Part shown: piece after piece, positions 1 through 13,588 of the stretch
Position numbering within the stretch: the first letter of the stretch is position 1
How the letters are laid out: each line of letters opens with the position of its first letter
Assembly (NCBI GenBank): GCA_037954235.1
Contig: JBBMOA010000017.1
Coordinates: 20,446,027-20,510,026 of the forward strand
Reading direction: 5' to 3'
Source: Aulostomus chinensis
Lineage: Eukaryota; Chordata; Actinopteri; Syngnathiformes; Aulostomidae
DNA: 64,000 nucleotides
Position numbers and translations under genes: made by a program
The notes under the pieces: generated by a model
What the model was told of the DNA's origin: nothing
The model's database searches: none
The model's input: only the letters and a program-made list of their open reading frames with translations

Positions 1-2138
1 AAACATTTAAATAGAAGTGTAATAAATACTGCCTCATTTTCTGCAGGACTCTCTGGGAGACCCTCAAGGCCCCCTGGGGGGTCCCTGGACTCTTTGAGAA
101 CTCCTGTTTGCACAGAATTAGATTTTCATAGCAGTTCGTCACTAAGCGCCTCACTTGTTTATTATTGAAAGTCCTGAAATAAAATATTAACAGAACCCTA
201 AGTATAATTGATGTCAGTGTATATAGCTTAAGAAAACAAAGCTAAGTTATTCATTAACGTGCATTAGCCTGTGATGTATTAGCATTCAGCGGTAGCTGCA
301 GAAATCATCAAGGCCATAAGGCAGCTCTCAGTGGGCAACAAAGACAGGCATCCATAACATAAATAATAGATGCAGATATATGAATTCCCCTCTTACCACC
401 ATACACACACACACAGACACATACATTTTACATCAACAGCTAGAGCGATGTCACCCAGTACAGCTAAAAAAGTCATTGAAGACCAGGCAAAACACTCACC
501 GAAATTAGGATAAATATTAAGAGGATAGAGTGCAGAGCACACGTCTGTTATTGTCTGGTTCTCCGTCTCCACTGCCAATGCTATTGTTATTGACCGGTGT
601 TTGCTTTGTGGAGGGCAACTGTTCATAAAGAGGTTCTCACAGATGCCTGAGATCCCCGGGAGCGAGAAGGCAGGCATCAGTTTATGTTACATCAGTGAGC
701 CGATTCTGAAGACCCGCGCACACTCGCAGATACTGGCGTGCGCATTCCCATGCACACAAACACACATGGGTGCACAATCACATGCCCTACTTCCTCTCGA
801 ACCTCAAAAGCCAATCATTCTCTCTCTTGATGTTTCATTCTCTATATCACACCAAACACACACTGAACACACACACACACACACACTTTCCCACCAAAAC
901 ACTGAGCATGTGAATCCTGCCTGGAAACTGGAAAGGAGGGTTTTCATCCGCTCCAGCTGGACATGCTCCATGGTAACCGCATCCTGACTGCTAACCAGTT
1001 AGATGAGACATGTGCGGCACACTGACCCAATGGCAGAGATCATTCCAGAGCAGCGACCCCATAACAAAAGGGGGCTCACTTCTCTGCCCTCTCTGACATT
1101 CCTCTTGTCACCTTGAGCTAAAGACAGCCTGCGAAAACGCACGCTCTTCCTCTTTGTCTTCTGACGTTTACATTAATTCGAGTACAATGTTTAGTCAGGA
1201 GTGTCTGATTCAAAGGAGATGATGAAACTTTGTTGCAGCGTGTGTATACACACATACGAGGATGTCAGCATGTATGCTAAGCTCTCATGGGATTAGGTTT
1301 GTTATTATGTCGTCAAAGTGACCTGCTGTTTTGACCAGGAGACTCGGGAGAAATTACACTAATACAGTGTTGACATGCTAGGTTAATCTACACGCATGCT
1401 GATCTGTGATATACTGTCCTTATACTGGTATCATATCTGATTTCTGATGGTTGTAGTAGAGGACAATTAAAAGGATGTTGATTTTACTACAAACCCACAG
1501 GAGGCCCTTTATTGAAGGAAATTCTGGGCCTGATCTCAGCCCCTTTGAGAATCTATGAAATTGAGATTATGAAGCACTGTCACCTGATTACTATGAGGGC
1601 CGTAAGCATCATATTTGTATGCACTCCCTTGTCACTGCAAACTACTAACTGAACCACATACTCGCAAATGTGTTGAGGTGGTATTCTCAACCGTTAAGCC
1701 ACTCCAGCTTCCTAGTGGAGGACCTACTGTGGATAAGCGAAAAAACGGGAATAAAAACAACCAAAAAAAGGCGATCAAATGGTACGTTTTAGATTTCTGA
1801 AGTGACATTACGTCCAAGGAACATCACACTCGTAGTTTCCTATATCCTGGCCATGTTCTACATTTTGTTTTTCTGTGTGTGTAACCGAAGGCTGTTTATT
1901 CCTCCGTGCCATATGACCTTCACTGTGGTGCAAAATGATTAAAACAGATCAATGAGCCACATTGTTTTACTTGGTGTATTACATGCAGCAGTAAATACTC
2001 GCTAGTATGACCAATCGGCAGCTGAAAATCAAACAAGTGCACTATTTACTCCTGATTTTCAGTAAATGAGATTTAGTTGTCACAAGTCGTGTTTCTGTTC
2101 AACTGTCAAAAGAATTTGAATGAAACGTTAGAAATGAA
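1..2138. other. No gene seen
   Basis: AT-leaning unique-looking DNA with small AC runs. Open frames here lack known motifs and splice context, and overlap frames on the opposite strand. Confidence 0.5.
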
Positions 2139-2160
2139 CCCCCCCCCCCCCCCCCCCCCC
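2139..2160. repeat. Poly-C tract (22 bases)
   Basis: Uninterrupted cytosine run. Similar runs occur at 4659-4674, 50699-50713 and 62045-62056, with a 20-base G run at 59847-59866. Lengths of such runs are prone to sequencing error. Confidence 0.9.
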
Positions 2161-2774
2161 AATAAAAGGCACCCAGAGAGTAGAACTAGGCCGAGCTAAT
2201 CATAGCTAGGTCAAAGTTAGCGGCATGGACTATGCTGGCTGGGACACAGAGTACTGGTTACCTTGGCCATGTACAGGAGAAAAACAGAGAGGTCTGGAGG
2301 TTGTTGGGGCTCTTTTTTCTTAGTTGGGTTACTTGTAAAATCCTTTCCGGTCAGCTAGTTTCAGTGGTGCTTCATACTGATGTTTCATGTGCGATGAAAA
2401 TATTTGTGACGATGGCGGCAGAGGAAGCAGCTTCTTCCTCTTTTCTGGGAGCAGAAACAGCTGATCAGTCATGTGAGTAAATGTCTGATTTGCAAAAAGG
2501 AGATTCCAGTTTTCAGTGAGCTAAATATCTCTTTTTCACTGAAGACAATAGATTGATAGCACATTTTGGCCTAATCGGAGCCACTTTTTGAAAGTTTTTT
2601 TTAAAAAATCTTGTTCTTTAGAATTAAGCTGGTAATTCTTTTATCATTCTTTATGTTTATTCCATTAAAAATCTATTTGACTGTGCTGTTGTATATATTG
2701 CTGGATAAACTCTTGCTAGCTAAAGTATAGGCTATTTAGCTTTCTTCCTACCTAGCTAGCAAGCTAGCTCTGAG

Positions 2775-2980
2775 AACTGCCATGTGGGCCAGATGTGGGT
2801 CCCATGTACAGAGTCTGGCTTGAGTTACGTTTTGACACCATGTGTGAAGGAAGACGTGGCTTAAATAAAATAACAGATGTGAACCATATCAGCTGGACTT
2901 GTGGCTGAGATCAGTCAGTCACCTTCACTCCGAGCAAGTCATTCAAGGCCAAATGTGGGCCGCATTTGGGCCAAGCATTC
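2775..2980. repeat. Degenerate GTGGGCCAGATGTGGG-type repeat
   Basis: The words CATGTGGGCCAGATGTGGG (about 2781) and CCAAATGTGGGCCGCATTTGGGCC (about 2949) are variants of a GATGTGGGCCA unit that is frequent in fish genomes. No gene is associated with it. Confidence 0.3.
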
Positions 2981-4199
2981 ATGGCTATCTTGGAAAGAAA
3001 ATCTCAAGCAAGGTTGTTTTTTTTTCTTTTCGCAAGAATGTGTTTTTTCCATTTGAATTTTCTACACAGTACTTCAAAAATGTCCATGATAGAATCTTGT
3101 TATCCTTTAATGCAGCCATTATGTTCGACATAAATTATGAAGCATAAGCCATAGTTTGTTTGAAATTCATCCTGCAAAGTGATTCTTGGCGTCCAATGTT
3201 GGACACACTACAATAATGAATTTTGTTCCACAGGGATCCTGCGGTGGAATAATGGTTCTTTATTGACTGATGGTTTAACCTTTGAAACCACGTTGCTCCT
3301 GTATGATGCTAACCATGGAATCACGGTCACCATGTAATCTGTAGCTTGACATATTTATTTCACTCTTCTATTAATCCCAGCTCATGGAGGTCCTCTGCCG
3401 TGGAATAAGAGGAAAAATGAGACTCGGACTACTGTGGAATGTTTAACTGCTCTTCGTACGCTGACACTCGATGAAGGAACGGCTGTTTGATCTTCTCTGC
3501 AGGCCGCCGCCGCTGTCACGTAGTAAAGCCCTGCATGATACACTGAAGTTTATATCGTAGCTGAAGTACATTCAAGTTCAGCAGTTCACAGACTGCAGGT
3601 GATGCTTTCATGTTAAGTGAGAAGAATCGATTGAAATGCAGGCGTCTGTCTTCAAGCTTATATTTTGCCCGACGGCTCCTCGTACGTAGCAAAACAAAGG
3701 CTTGATGAGACTGACCGGCGTGTCAAGCTGTTCTGCACACTCCTTTGAGAATATAAGGGTGTATGTGTGGCATAAACAACCATGCAGCAACATGCACAGA
3801 AGCACACATCATTGGATAACTGTGTGGGAGCCGGCCAGTTATCCATCCTCCACAAAGGCAGCCTGTTTAATCTGCTCGGCGCATTAAAGCCACGGCACCT
3901 CAAAGCAGGCATGTCCTAACAGCTGCGGACATGACTCCGTCTCTCCCTCTGAAGTGAGGGAGCGCAGCAGTGTCCAAAGCCATCCAGCAAAGATGGAGAG
4001 GATGAAGACTTGGAAACCACTCGTCATGAATGCGTCAATCTCGCACCGGGGTTATGACAATCCAAAGAGTCCTCAAAACCCAATACAGCCCTTCAAGCAT
4101 GCACAAAGGGCTTTTCTTCACCATTAAAGGCATCACACTGGTCCTTCAAGGCTTTGAAATGCTGATATTGTTTTCTACAGGATTTTCATCATGCTTTCA

Positions 4200-4540
4200 A
4201 CATGAAATCCCCAGAGGTGGTGATAAAAAAGATCAAATAAATGTTACAAATGGCTTCATATTTAATCAGAGCTGATCATTAAATGAAGCTGATTACAATC
4301 AGGTGTTTAAAACACAACAGCTGTACCAGGATCTGTTTATACGCCACTTAATTAACGGTGGATGGCTCAAAGGCGGTCTACCACTGTGTGGAGGTTCAGC
4401 TTAGACGCCTGCATGCTCGATGTGGAAAAGCACCATTAATGGCATCTATCATCAGCTGCTAATTATGCAGCCTGTGGCCCAGGATGGATCTGGTTTCAGC
4501 TTTGGGCTCCAGCCACCAAACACTTAGCATTCATATTTAA
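4200..4540. promoter_or_regulatory. CNE-like stretch rich in homeodomain cores
   Basis: Non-repetitive sequence with closely spaced ATTAAT, TTAATTAA and CTAATTA cores (for example around 4350, 4435 and 4460), E-boxes (CAGCTG) and a GCTGCTAATTATGCAG segment. No coding potential seen. The enhancer reading is inference from motif density. Confidence 0.25.
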
Positions 4541-5784
4541 TCACACTTCATTATCCACCAACAATGTAGGAAGGAGACGGACCTTACCTGATATGCCAGA
4601 CAGACACAAATCTGACACAAACCATCACCTGCAAAGACAAATAGAAGCAACACATAAGCCCCCCCCCCCCCCCCATCCCATCCCATCAATTTGGAAGAGG
4701 TCTCAGACGTGGCCCTTGAAGTGACTCAGGCCCTTTGATGAAGCGGTACTGCGATTCTCTGCTTTCTCAGCAAGTTGAGCCTTTCATGTGAGATCCTTTC
4801 TTTTCAGTGTTTTCTGGTTCAAAGAGCAGCAAAAGCAAACAGAGGCTAATCCTTTATCCTCACAACAACCACTGGTTTGTTGCCGGGTTATCAGCTTAGA
4901 GTCATCATGATGTCACACTCTTCAGGTAGAAGCAGTCTGGTGTTGGACATCAAATATGACTCTGGTCACCACCTGTCCTGGTTATTGACATGCAGGTGAA
5001 ACATAATATTCTGACTCATCAGCTTCGCTTATCGTGCTGCAGAGACAGTTTCATGATAGGGAATCAGTATCAGGTTTGTCTTTTGATTTGGTAGCGCGTG
5101 GGTGTTTGTGTATGTGTGTGGTCTCATTTGTCATTCATATGCTATTTGCTTGCTCTTTAGCAGACAACCAGAGAGCTAATGAACTCACTTGCTAATGTAA
5201 ACCTAACTAATTTATAATACAGTCCTCTTAATATTTGTACAACTCTAATCTGCATCAAATGGACGGTGAAAATATGAGAAACTCGTCAGTCTAACCTGAA
5301 AGTTTTACAGCCCACGACAATAAATCAATTCCTCTGTCAAACAGATTCAAGTTGTTAACTAATAAACTGGAATGTAAGTGTACGGCTGATGTGCTTCTCC
5401 AAGCCGATCTGGTGCAATTTGTATTTAACAGTCGTGCGAATAATTATCCAGTACTTGTTTGTCCAGTTCTAGGACTCTGGCCAGCTGAAACTGGAGAAGC
5501 TGCTGAAAGATGCAGGAGCCCTTAAACAAAAGACTCGGCGCTATCAGCTTTCCTCAAACTGTGAATCAACACATAAATGTGCTACCCAAGGACTGACTTC
5601 ATGATTCAGTTAATCTACATTTAACTTTGTACACCGGTATTCTTAACAACAAGCAACGGCTGATCTTTTTACAATTCATAAATTGAAAGGTTTTTGGTAA
5701 AAATAGCATGTTTTTGGTTTTGTTTTAAAATAATTTTAATGGCATTTGAGTCTTTTGTAGATGTGGCAAGAGCGCACACATTCT

Positions 5785-6395
5785 TTACTTGAATAGAAAT
5801 ATGAATTCTTGTGTTATAAAAAAGCTAGAGGCACTGATTCAACTTGTTTACTCAAGTAAAACGTCAAAGTACAGGTCCCGAAAAAGTACTCAAAACCGAG
5901 AACGCCAAATATCAAGGTGTAAGTACAGTCGTGAGCATTGATTAACACGTAAAAGTTAAAATTATGTACTATAATTAACATGTTTACAAATGCACAAGCA
6001 TGCATCTTATAAGAAATTATAGTGGCTCTTAATTACAAAAACCTTAATAAAAAGATAACCAAAAGAAGTCCTGCTGCGCCGCTACCTGCCATACCAACTA
6101 TACGTAACGTCGGATAAAAATTCTAAGCCTATAAACAGATGCTATTTTCAAATACAATTAATAATTTATAGTGAATATTATAAGACTTTAATGTCAAAAC
6201 CAAAAATTTAGCTCAAATGTATTTGAATTAAAATAACAAGCCTGTTTTAAGTTAAAGTTTGAGTTAAAAAAGATAAAACGCAGGAGTTCAAATGTGGCTA
6301 ATCAAATGTAAATACCTAAGCACAGGGATCTGAAAATAGTAACTTGCACAGTACAGGAACAAAGTATTTGTACTTTGCCGTCCTACTGTGGGTCT
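5785..6395 (-). mobile_element. Decayed teleost non-autonomous DNA element ('CAAGTAAAAGTAC' type)
   Basis: On the minus strand it runs from AAAGTACAAATACTTTG at one end to GTACTTTGACGTTTTACTTG near the other, with AT-rich filler between. This wording is typical of a very common fish repeat family, usually placed with hAT-like non-autonomous elements. There is no transposase frame. Ends are approximate and the family name comes from memory of its sequence pattern. Confidence 0.5.
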
Positions 6396-9300
6396 TGTTG
6401 ACATGTCACATTTTCACTGGCAGGGAGTACACATTACATCGAGGAATCAGTAACGGTGGAGTTTGATTCCAATCTGACTGGTTGACTGTAGTTGGTTGTG
6501 AGTCAGACTTGCTTGTAGAAGTGTAAACAAAACATTTAAGAGACATTTGACCCGACGTGGGGACAGTAATCAGTGTGTGACCTCAGACACTGACCGTCTC
6601 CTGTTTCTCACCACAGACAGGAGGCCAAGAGAGAAAGTCATCCACAGGCACTGCCCCGCAAACTCCCCGACACTCACCCCAAGAAACGCACACGTAGTAC
6701 CCCGTCGGTGCACTATGACCTCATCACCAACTATACATATATATGTATATATACACATACAGATATATAATTTTGTTCGATTGTCTGTCTCCAGCTCTTC
6801 CATATTACAATGACAGTATTTAAAATCAAACTGTGTGTAATGGAATATGCTGAAGGTGTCACAAGCTATAAGCCTGAATTATTCAGTTAAGAAAAGCAGC
6901 CTGATAGAAAATCAATCATTCAATCCTGCTGCTGAAATATTAGCTGCGGGGAAACATCATGTATCAGCCCATGAATGCTCCTTAATGTATATTTCATTAA
7001 AAATTTACTCTACGGTCAAGAGGCTCTAAGTGTGTGTCAAGTCGTGAGTGTGTGTGTGAGCAGGGTGGGGTCACTACGTCCACTGTCTAGTCTTCAATCT
7101 TGAGGGCTGACAGTCTGTGTTTGGGGCTGGCAGACAGGAGGTGGGTCACATGGGTGTAGTGACCTCCAGGCAGCGTTACGTGAACCCCCTCATGGATGCT
7201 GATGAAGTCAGATTGACTAATCCACGGAAAACAAAAGTGCTGTCAGTCAGGCCGGACAAGTCATCAGCAACGGCAGCGCCAGCAGCCTGGGAGAGTTTCA
7301 GCAAGCCGGGGCCCTTGGTGCGCACGCAGCGGCCCACTTATGGGATATTGATGATGGAGAGACGCCTTCACTACTGCTAATGGTCTCTAAGTGTTCATAG
7401 TGAAAATGGACTGTATATTTTCATGGGTGGCCATTATTTGCTGTGTTCAATAGGATAGGCTCATTATGCCAGCGCTCCGTGTTTTATTGTAAGTGCTTTT
7501 GACGACTGGTCTGCTAGTGTCGAGTAACAATCAATGGCTGTAAATGCGTAGCTGCATGCGAGACGTGAACGTGTGAAATACATCCACAGAACACACAACG
7601 GAATCCTGTGTTTACTCCTATGGACGGATTATGCAAATCTGAAATTATAATCCAACTCACTGCTAACCTGTGGAGAGGACTGAGGTATTTTTACCGCAAT
7701 TCCTGCTACCAACTTTCTTTTCCATTGTTTTCAATTAATAATATGAACTGAAACATAAAAATCCTATTTAACATTGTTTACATCCGCTTTGTCAGCCATC
7801 TGACGCTCCATCGTGGGACATTATGAATGAGCTCATCCTCTGCTGACAGACAACGGACAGTCTGACCAGGAGCAACTTCTTCTATCCTGCTGAGCACCCC
7901 CTTCCTCCTGAAATGATGTCATTTCATGATTAACCAAATCAGAAGCGCAGGGATGCAAAGAGGCGAGAGAGTGAGCCCAACCAGCACTTGACCACATTCC
8001 AGGAGTATGATGCGACCGTGCGTTGACTCCCCCACGAGGAATCCCTTTGATTGGGCTCTTATCTGCTCCGCAATCAATACATAGTACCGCACTGATAAAA
8101 GAGCACATCAAAGCCTGCCACGAGGAGAGGGAGAGCAATAAAATGTCAATTATTAATAGAGGGGAAGGGTCCCCTTTCAAGTGGGAGAGAATTTGGATAA
8201 TGAAAATCAAACAAAAATCCATCGTCCACAAATAACACCCTCAAGGTATCCAGATTCCTGCTCTTTTTAAGCCGTCTCATGTAAAACAACCCTATTGTTA
8301 CACGTGTAAATGAGAAAATTGTGGAAAAACTAGGCATCAACAAAAGATGTAACCTCCCTGTAACTTTCACACAACTAAAGCTCCACAGCTGCCGCAAGCT
8401 TGACCCCGTAACCCTTACCTCCATATAACCCCGCCATGTGTCGGACCACCGTATGAACACACACACACACACACACACACACACATCCATAATGCACTTG
8501 AACTCCACATACAGACACACAATCTCATAGCAACTCATGATCAATATTTCCCTCCAAGAGGGGCTTTGTTGTCTAGATTCAGGTGGCCAGCAGTTTTTTT
8601 TCTTCCTAGTTTGAGCCCACCTGACTTTTGAGACTCTCTTGATTCAGCTGTCAGAGTGGGATGTATTGATTGGAGCTGTGATAATTAAAGGAAAGCGAGA
8701 GGGTGGCATCGCACTTAAGACCTTTCCACTGTTATCAGACAATGTAAAGCTCAATGTAACATGTGGATACGATGTTAAATATTCATGGAGAAAGATTCAA
8801 CATATGGATTCACATGCATTTTTGATTCTTGGCAGTCCCATGTGACATAGAAATGTAATAAAAGAAATACACACACATCTTCCTTCTTTGTCTTGTTGCC
8901 CTCTCCCTTCGCCCAAAGGCAGCTGCTCGCCGTTTCCACCCTGCTGTTGTAAAAACGAAAACCACCGGCATCATTGCTAATGAACCTGCGTGAGCATTTC
9001 TGGGTCATTCTTTCCAGCAAAGTTCACACGAAGGAAGATTTATCGATTTATTTGTCAGACCAAACAAATGTGCTGTGAAGTTTTCGATCAACTCCCACCC
9101 CGGGCCTCGGTAGCCCCCACCCCCACCACCACCTCCGCTGCTGGAGCTCAGTGGAGGGTCATGTCGGTCTGCTTCCTTGCAACTAGCCTGAGAAAAAGCT
9201 CTTGAAGTTCTTACTTGTTTTGAACTTACTTGTTTTGAATATTAATCCGCTACCACGTCTGAGTCTCAGGTGTAAAATAATTGTTTTTGATAAGAGCCGG

Positions 9301-11600
9301 ATCATAAATCAAGCAAGTAAACCTCAAAGGTTCAAACACAACTCCACATGAATGTATTAATGAATCCAGTGGGACTCATGTAATGCATCATATTTAAATT
9401 GATGTTAGTCGGTAAATCCATTATAAATGTTATAACTGGCAGTCAGGATGTCACAGTGGGGGTGCAGGGGTCTTTCACTCCAGGCCCCCCACCCCCGGGT
9501 TCCCTAATCTTCTCCTTTTGACAAGCTAATGTGCTGACTCGGGGATTCTCTCCAGCCCAGCAGGAAGCTCCTGGCCACCTGCAGCTGAGGACAGCTCACC
9601 AATGATCACATTATTGCATTTAACAATGGAACCTCTCACCGGTCAAGCAGGGAGGGCCATTTTGGTTCCCCATGCAGTGGCGAGAAGAGGCCATAGATTC
9701 AGATAGATTCAAAGAACAGCAGCACAGGCGGGAAGAACAATTAGCATCTCTAATCTATGAAAGAACACAGGAGGACGATGGAATGGTTTTATCTAAGCTG
9801 GCGTATGATAAACGCTCTTAATGGGGGCTTTTTTACTTTTAGATGACTTCTACGACTGCGGTGCTTCTGAGACTTTTAGCGTGATTCCTCCATAATTATT
9901 GGTCCCACCACCATTTAGGTGAAGACCGAACAAGCGCTTCAAAACAGCAACAACAAAAAACTATTGAATGGATTGTTAGAAAATCTCGCAGAGACAGACG
10001 GGGCTCCCAGAGGAGGATTTAGAATACGGAAGGGTCGTGCGCCCTTCAACCCAAACGCTGACATTTTACTCAAATTAAGTCGCTACATCGTCAAAGAAGT
10101 AATAAAAGATGAAATCCAAAATGGAGTTTCATCACCACCCACGAAACCACTGATCTGGAAATGGACTTTGTCTATTTATACTCGGTCACCTGATTTCCTC
10201 AAGACGTTTATGTCAGAAGGCGGCTTTCATCTAGAGAGCCTGCCAGGCAAACTTGTGCTCCCTTGTGCTAATCAGAAATGCCTCGACAATTATCGGAGGG
10301 GCGTCGTTACATTCAGCAGCCTTCACCGAGAATTCAATGAGTCCCATCTAGAGCCAGCGACACCAATGTTAAACAATTTTTGTATTAGAGGAACTGGTTT
10401 AAAATGTGGTACAAGAGTACCGCACAGAGGCAGTGTTGAAAGGCTTCACATATTTGATAATACAGTTCCAGTCAAGCTGATTTAGGTAGCCTTTAAACAT
10501 AGGTGATAATACTTTAATAATACTAGAAGGAAATCCACTGGCTCTGGTCCAGGCAGAGATTCCAGGCAGACACCAGACGGATCACGCTGCTGGCAGCTTT
10601 TCATCTAATTAGCAGACAGTCAACTACTCAATACTTCAACACAAAGAGAATGATGTCATGCTCTCTCCTGCCTGGCAGCAGTCAGTACTGCTTCCATGAA
10701 CAGTTTGGAGAAAAAAAACAACAACACATACACACCCACACCCACACACAAAAAGACCTATTTGAAAGATGGAAACACACCACAAAGTGCTTTGTATCGA
10801 ATTGCTACGAATCAGTTCAATCAAACTTCCTGTGTTTACCCCACAAACATAACTCTGCTCATGTGATGAAATCATCAATTCATAAGAAAAGTGGATCAGT
10901 GGGCGTCTCCCTCAATGAGATCATGGCTCTACTAACCTGGGGGGTGGGAGGTGGGGGGTTACTATAGAGAAACAGTATGGGGATGCTTGACCAGTTGTGC
11001 TGAAATGCGGGTAAACAGAACAGATTAAGTGCTCTGTCTTTTCATGGTTTTGACAACTTTTCACCTAATAACCCATCAATCCACCTAAATGGGTTCACCT
11101 AACATGTACTCTAAACCCCCCCCCCCACCCCCATCCCCATCCCCTCTGCAGACCTTGCAGTGACCCGTCATCACCTGCATTTACACATTCTTCCTCCCTT
11201 TATTCCACACTCTTTCACACTCCACTGAGACTCTTCTCCCAGTTCACACCTCTATTGTGAAAGGGGTCTGAGGTTTGGGATCTTCAGACCTCCCGGCTCC
11301 CTCCTGAGCTCTTCACAAGCTGGTGTGACCTCCACGCCCGTCACCTGAAAGCTGACCCCTACTTCAACCTGGGTTTATCTCCCGTTGCTCCAGTCTCACC
11401 ACATCTTTTCAGATACTGACACGCTGAAGAGGTACATTAGCTGCACATGCTGGCGCCCCAGAGATGAGCTGTATAGTCTGGTGATGTCATGGTGGGTGAG
11501 GAAGTAAGTATGAATCTGATAATGGCTACAAGCGTGTGCTTTCTTTTGACATCCAGAAACAATATATGTTCTGGCCGTCTTCTTTCACTTGCCGCTGTGC
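6396..11600. other. No firm gene; several CNE-like patches
   Basis: Low-repeat DNA, with AT-rich homeodomain-type patches at about 6850-7020, 7480-7640 and 9600-9900. A 188-codon open frame (9919-10485) begins at GTG and matches no family I know; its early part has no ATG. A C9 run lies near 11117. Confidence 0.45.
8458..8485. repeat. (AC)n microsatellite
   Basis: Fourteen AC units, pure. Others of similar size to the left are at 402-414 and 867-886. Confidence 0.9.
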
Positions 11601-11621
11601 TCTATTACGACCAGGACGACG

Positions 11622-11862
11622 ATGAAGGCCTTTCTGTCATACGGTGTTGGTCTGGCTGTGTGTTTGTTTGTTTGGTTGCTGGAGGTCCGGGAGGCGCAGC
11701 AGTGGTCGGTACAGGGCACCAACTGTGACCTTGTAAAGGAGACGAGATTAAAAATTAATGTGAGAAATTCTACCGCCTGTTCCCCCCCCCCCCCTCCTTG
11801 CAATTCAGATTCTCCACGGTTCATACATTACATCTACTCCGTATCTGGTCGGTGCTCAATCT
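11622..11862 (+). other. Weak candidate first coding exon with a signal peptide
   Basis: An ATG at 11622 opens an 80-codon frame. It starts MKAFLSYGVGLAVCLFVWLL, a textbook signal-peptide pattern, followed by a Cys-containing segment with one N-glycosylation sequon (NST) and a proline run encoded by a poly-C tract. The frame reaches a strong donor, CT|GTAAGTAAGT, at 11863. An earlier donor-like GTACAG lies at 11709. I recognise no family and found no partner exon. The poly-C run argues against it. It could easily be chance. Confidence 0.2.
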
Positions 11863-12004
11863 GTAAGTAAGTATATTCAAAGAGGAAGCTGTGGTTAACC
11901 TAAACACAAGCCGAGCTGCTTTCAAACCGATGTATGTCTGAAATATTTTTGCCGCATGGCAGTTTACACTGAGCTACATCACATCGATTAACACAGTGAG
12001 GAGA

Positions 12005-12035
<31 letters not shown>

Positions 12036-12213
12036 TGTAAAGTAAATTTAAATACACCTATGAAAAGATCTTGTGGTTGCTGACGAGTGTTTGCTGTTTA
12101 CTAAAATGGAAACTGTCTTGTCTCCCCGTGTCAGAAATAGCTCTGTCCTGTGAGGGGCAGCTGTGATTGTGTGTGTATTTACAAGCTTACACACACACAC
12201 ACACACACACACA
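12005..12213. repeat. Two (AC)n microsatellites
   Basis: Pure AC runs at 12005-12032 and 12189-12212, separated by about 155 bp of unique sequence. Confidence 0.85.
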
Positions 12214-13029
12214 ACCTCTGATATGCAACATTCCAGCACGAGGCCAAGACTGTTCCTCCCTTTCCTCACACCCTCCATCTGAAACTCTTAAGACTCCCAA
12301 ACACTTTGATTACCAGATTTATTACCAAGCCAATAGCAGGACATCAGTGGGAGCTCGTTCACCGTCATATCTAAGGATTGTATGGAATAGAAGATGAGGT
12401 CACCAAGTAAATGCATCATTGCTTTATGTCACTGTCACTCTCCTAATTGGAAGGACAGGCTGGGTCATATCTCCGCAAAGTTAAGATCTTAATCTCCTCA
12501 ACGGGATTGATGCAGACAGTGTTTTATACCCAATGGGAATAAATATGGACACGTGCATCCAGATGTATGTGAGACGATGTGAAACACGAAGCCCGCCTGC
12601 TCTCTTCGATGGCAGGTGACCTGCTGACCTTGGCGATGACAGGTTCACCCACAGGGCGAGGGATACAGCTGCATGTTGGGGTTGGGTGAGCAGTGCTGTG
12701 AATTTGGTACATTGTGTTCCACCTTTGAGTTTTAGCATCACTACCAGTTGTCTGCTTGCTTTATAGCTTGGTCCCCAACTGGCATGATGAAATCATACCA
12801 GCTGCTGTTGTGGCATGGCCAGACAGGCAACCAAATTCACCAGGGAGGTACCAACCACACAGTTCAGCCACAGTCCTCCGTTACGCGCGGTGGGAAAAAC
12901 AGAGCTATGGCATGAGGGCGAAGGCTCCATTAAGAGACATCAAATATTCATCTGCCATACGGCACTGAGCCCTTTGCTCTCTCCCACAGCATCATGGAAA
13001 CAAACCACCAAGAAAGCTGCTGCTGAAAA

Positions 13030-13053
13030 ACAACAACAACAACAACAACAACA
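13030..13053. repeat. (CAA)n trinucleotide repeat
   Basis: Eight CAA units in non-coding DNA; the glutamine run in one overlapping open frame is therefore not meaningful. Confidence 0.85.
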
Positions 13054-13552
13054 AGACCGTGAGGAAGCCTGCAGTGTAGCGCCATGAAAAAGCATCAATT
13101 ATCTTTGACCTCCACCAGGCAGAAGTGATTTACTTATTGATGAACGCTGGCAAAGCTGCAAGCAATACACAACTCACACCGGGGGGGGGGGAGGCACCAC
13201 TGACACGGGGGCGACTCACGGTCCTGTAAATCGTACTGTGCCAAAACATGTACGTCTCACAAAACCCAGATTCTTTGTTTTATCTAATTGCTTTTTAGTA
13301 ACCCAGGCACACTGTCCTGGTCCTGGAGCAGTTGGATGGGGGGAGATCTCTACTGTGCAGACCAACATTGAATATGGACATGACAAAATCCAGCAGCTCT
13401 TCAGACAAAAAGGAGAAAAATACCAGTCGAAAAGAAAAAATTCCAGTGATACCACGCTGGCGACATAATAATTAGCTTTAAACCAAGTAGAGAACCTACA
13501 TTTTTGGAGTCCAGTTCGGAACGGCATCTGCTCCATCCAAGAACTTATGCTA

Positions 13553-13554
<2 letters not shown>

Positions 13555-13588
<34 letters not shown>
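13555..13588. repeat. (GT)n microsatellite
   Basis: About sixteen pure GT units. Confidence 0.9.

Larger units (their letters stand above)
2161..5784. other. No gene seen, apart from the repeat at 2.8 kb and CNE-like block at 4.2-4.5 kb
   Basis: Non-coding sequence. It includes GCTAGC palindromes at 2713-2770 and the poly-C tract at 4659. No exon with paired splice signals and protein-like composition was found. Confidence 0.5.
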
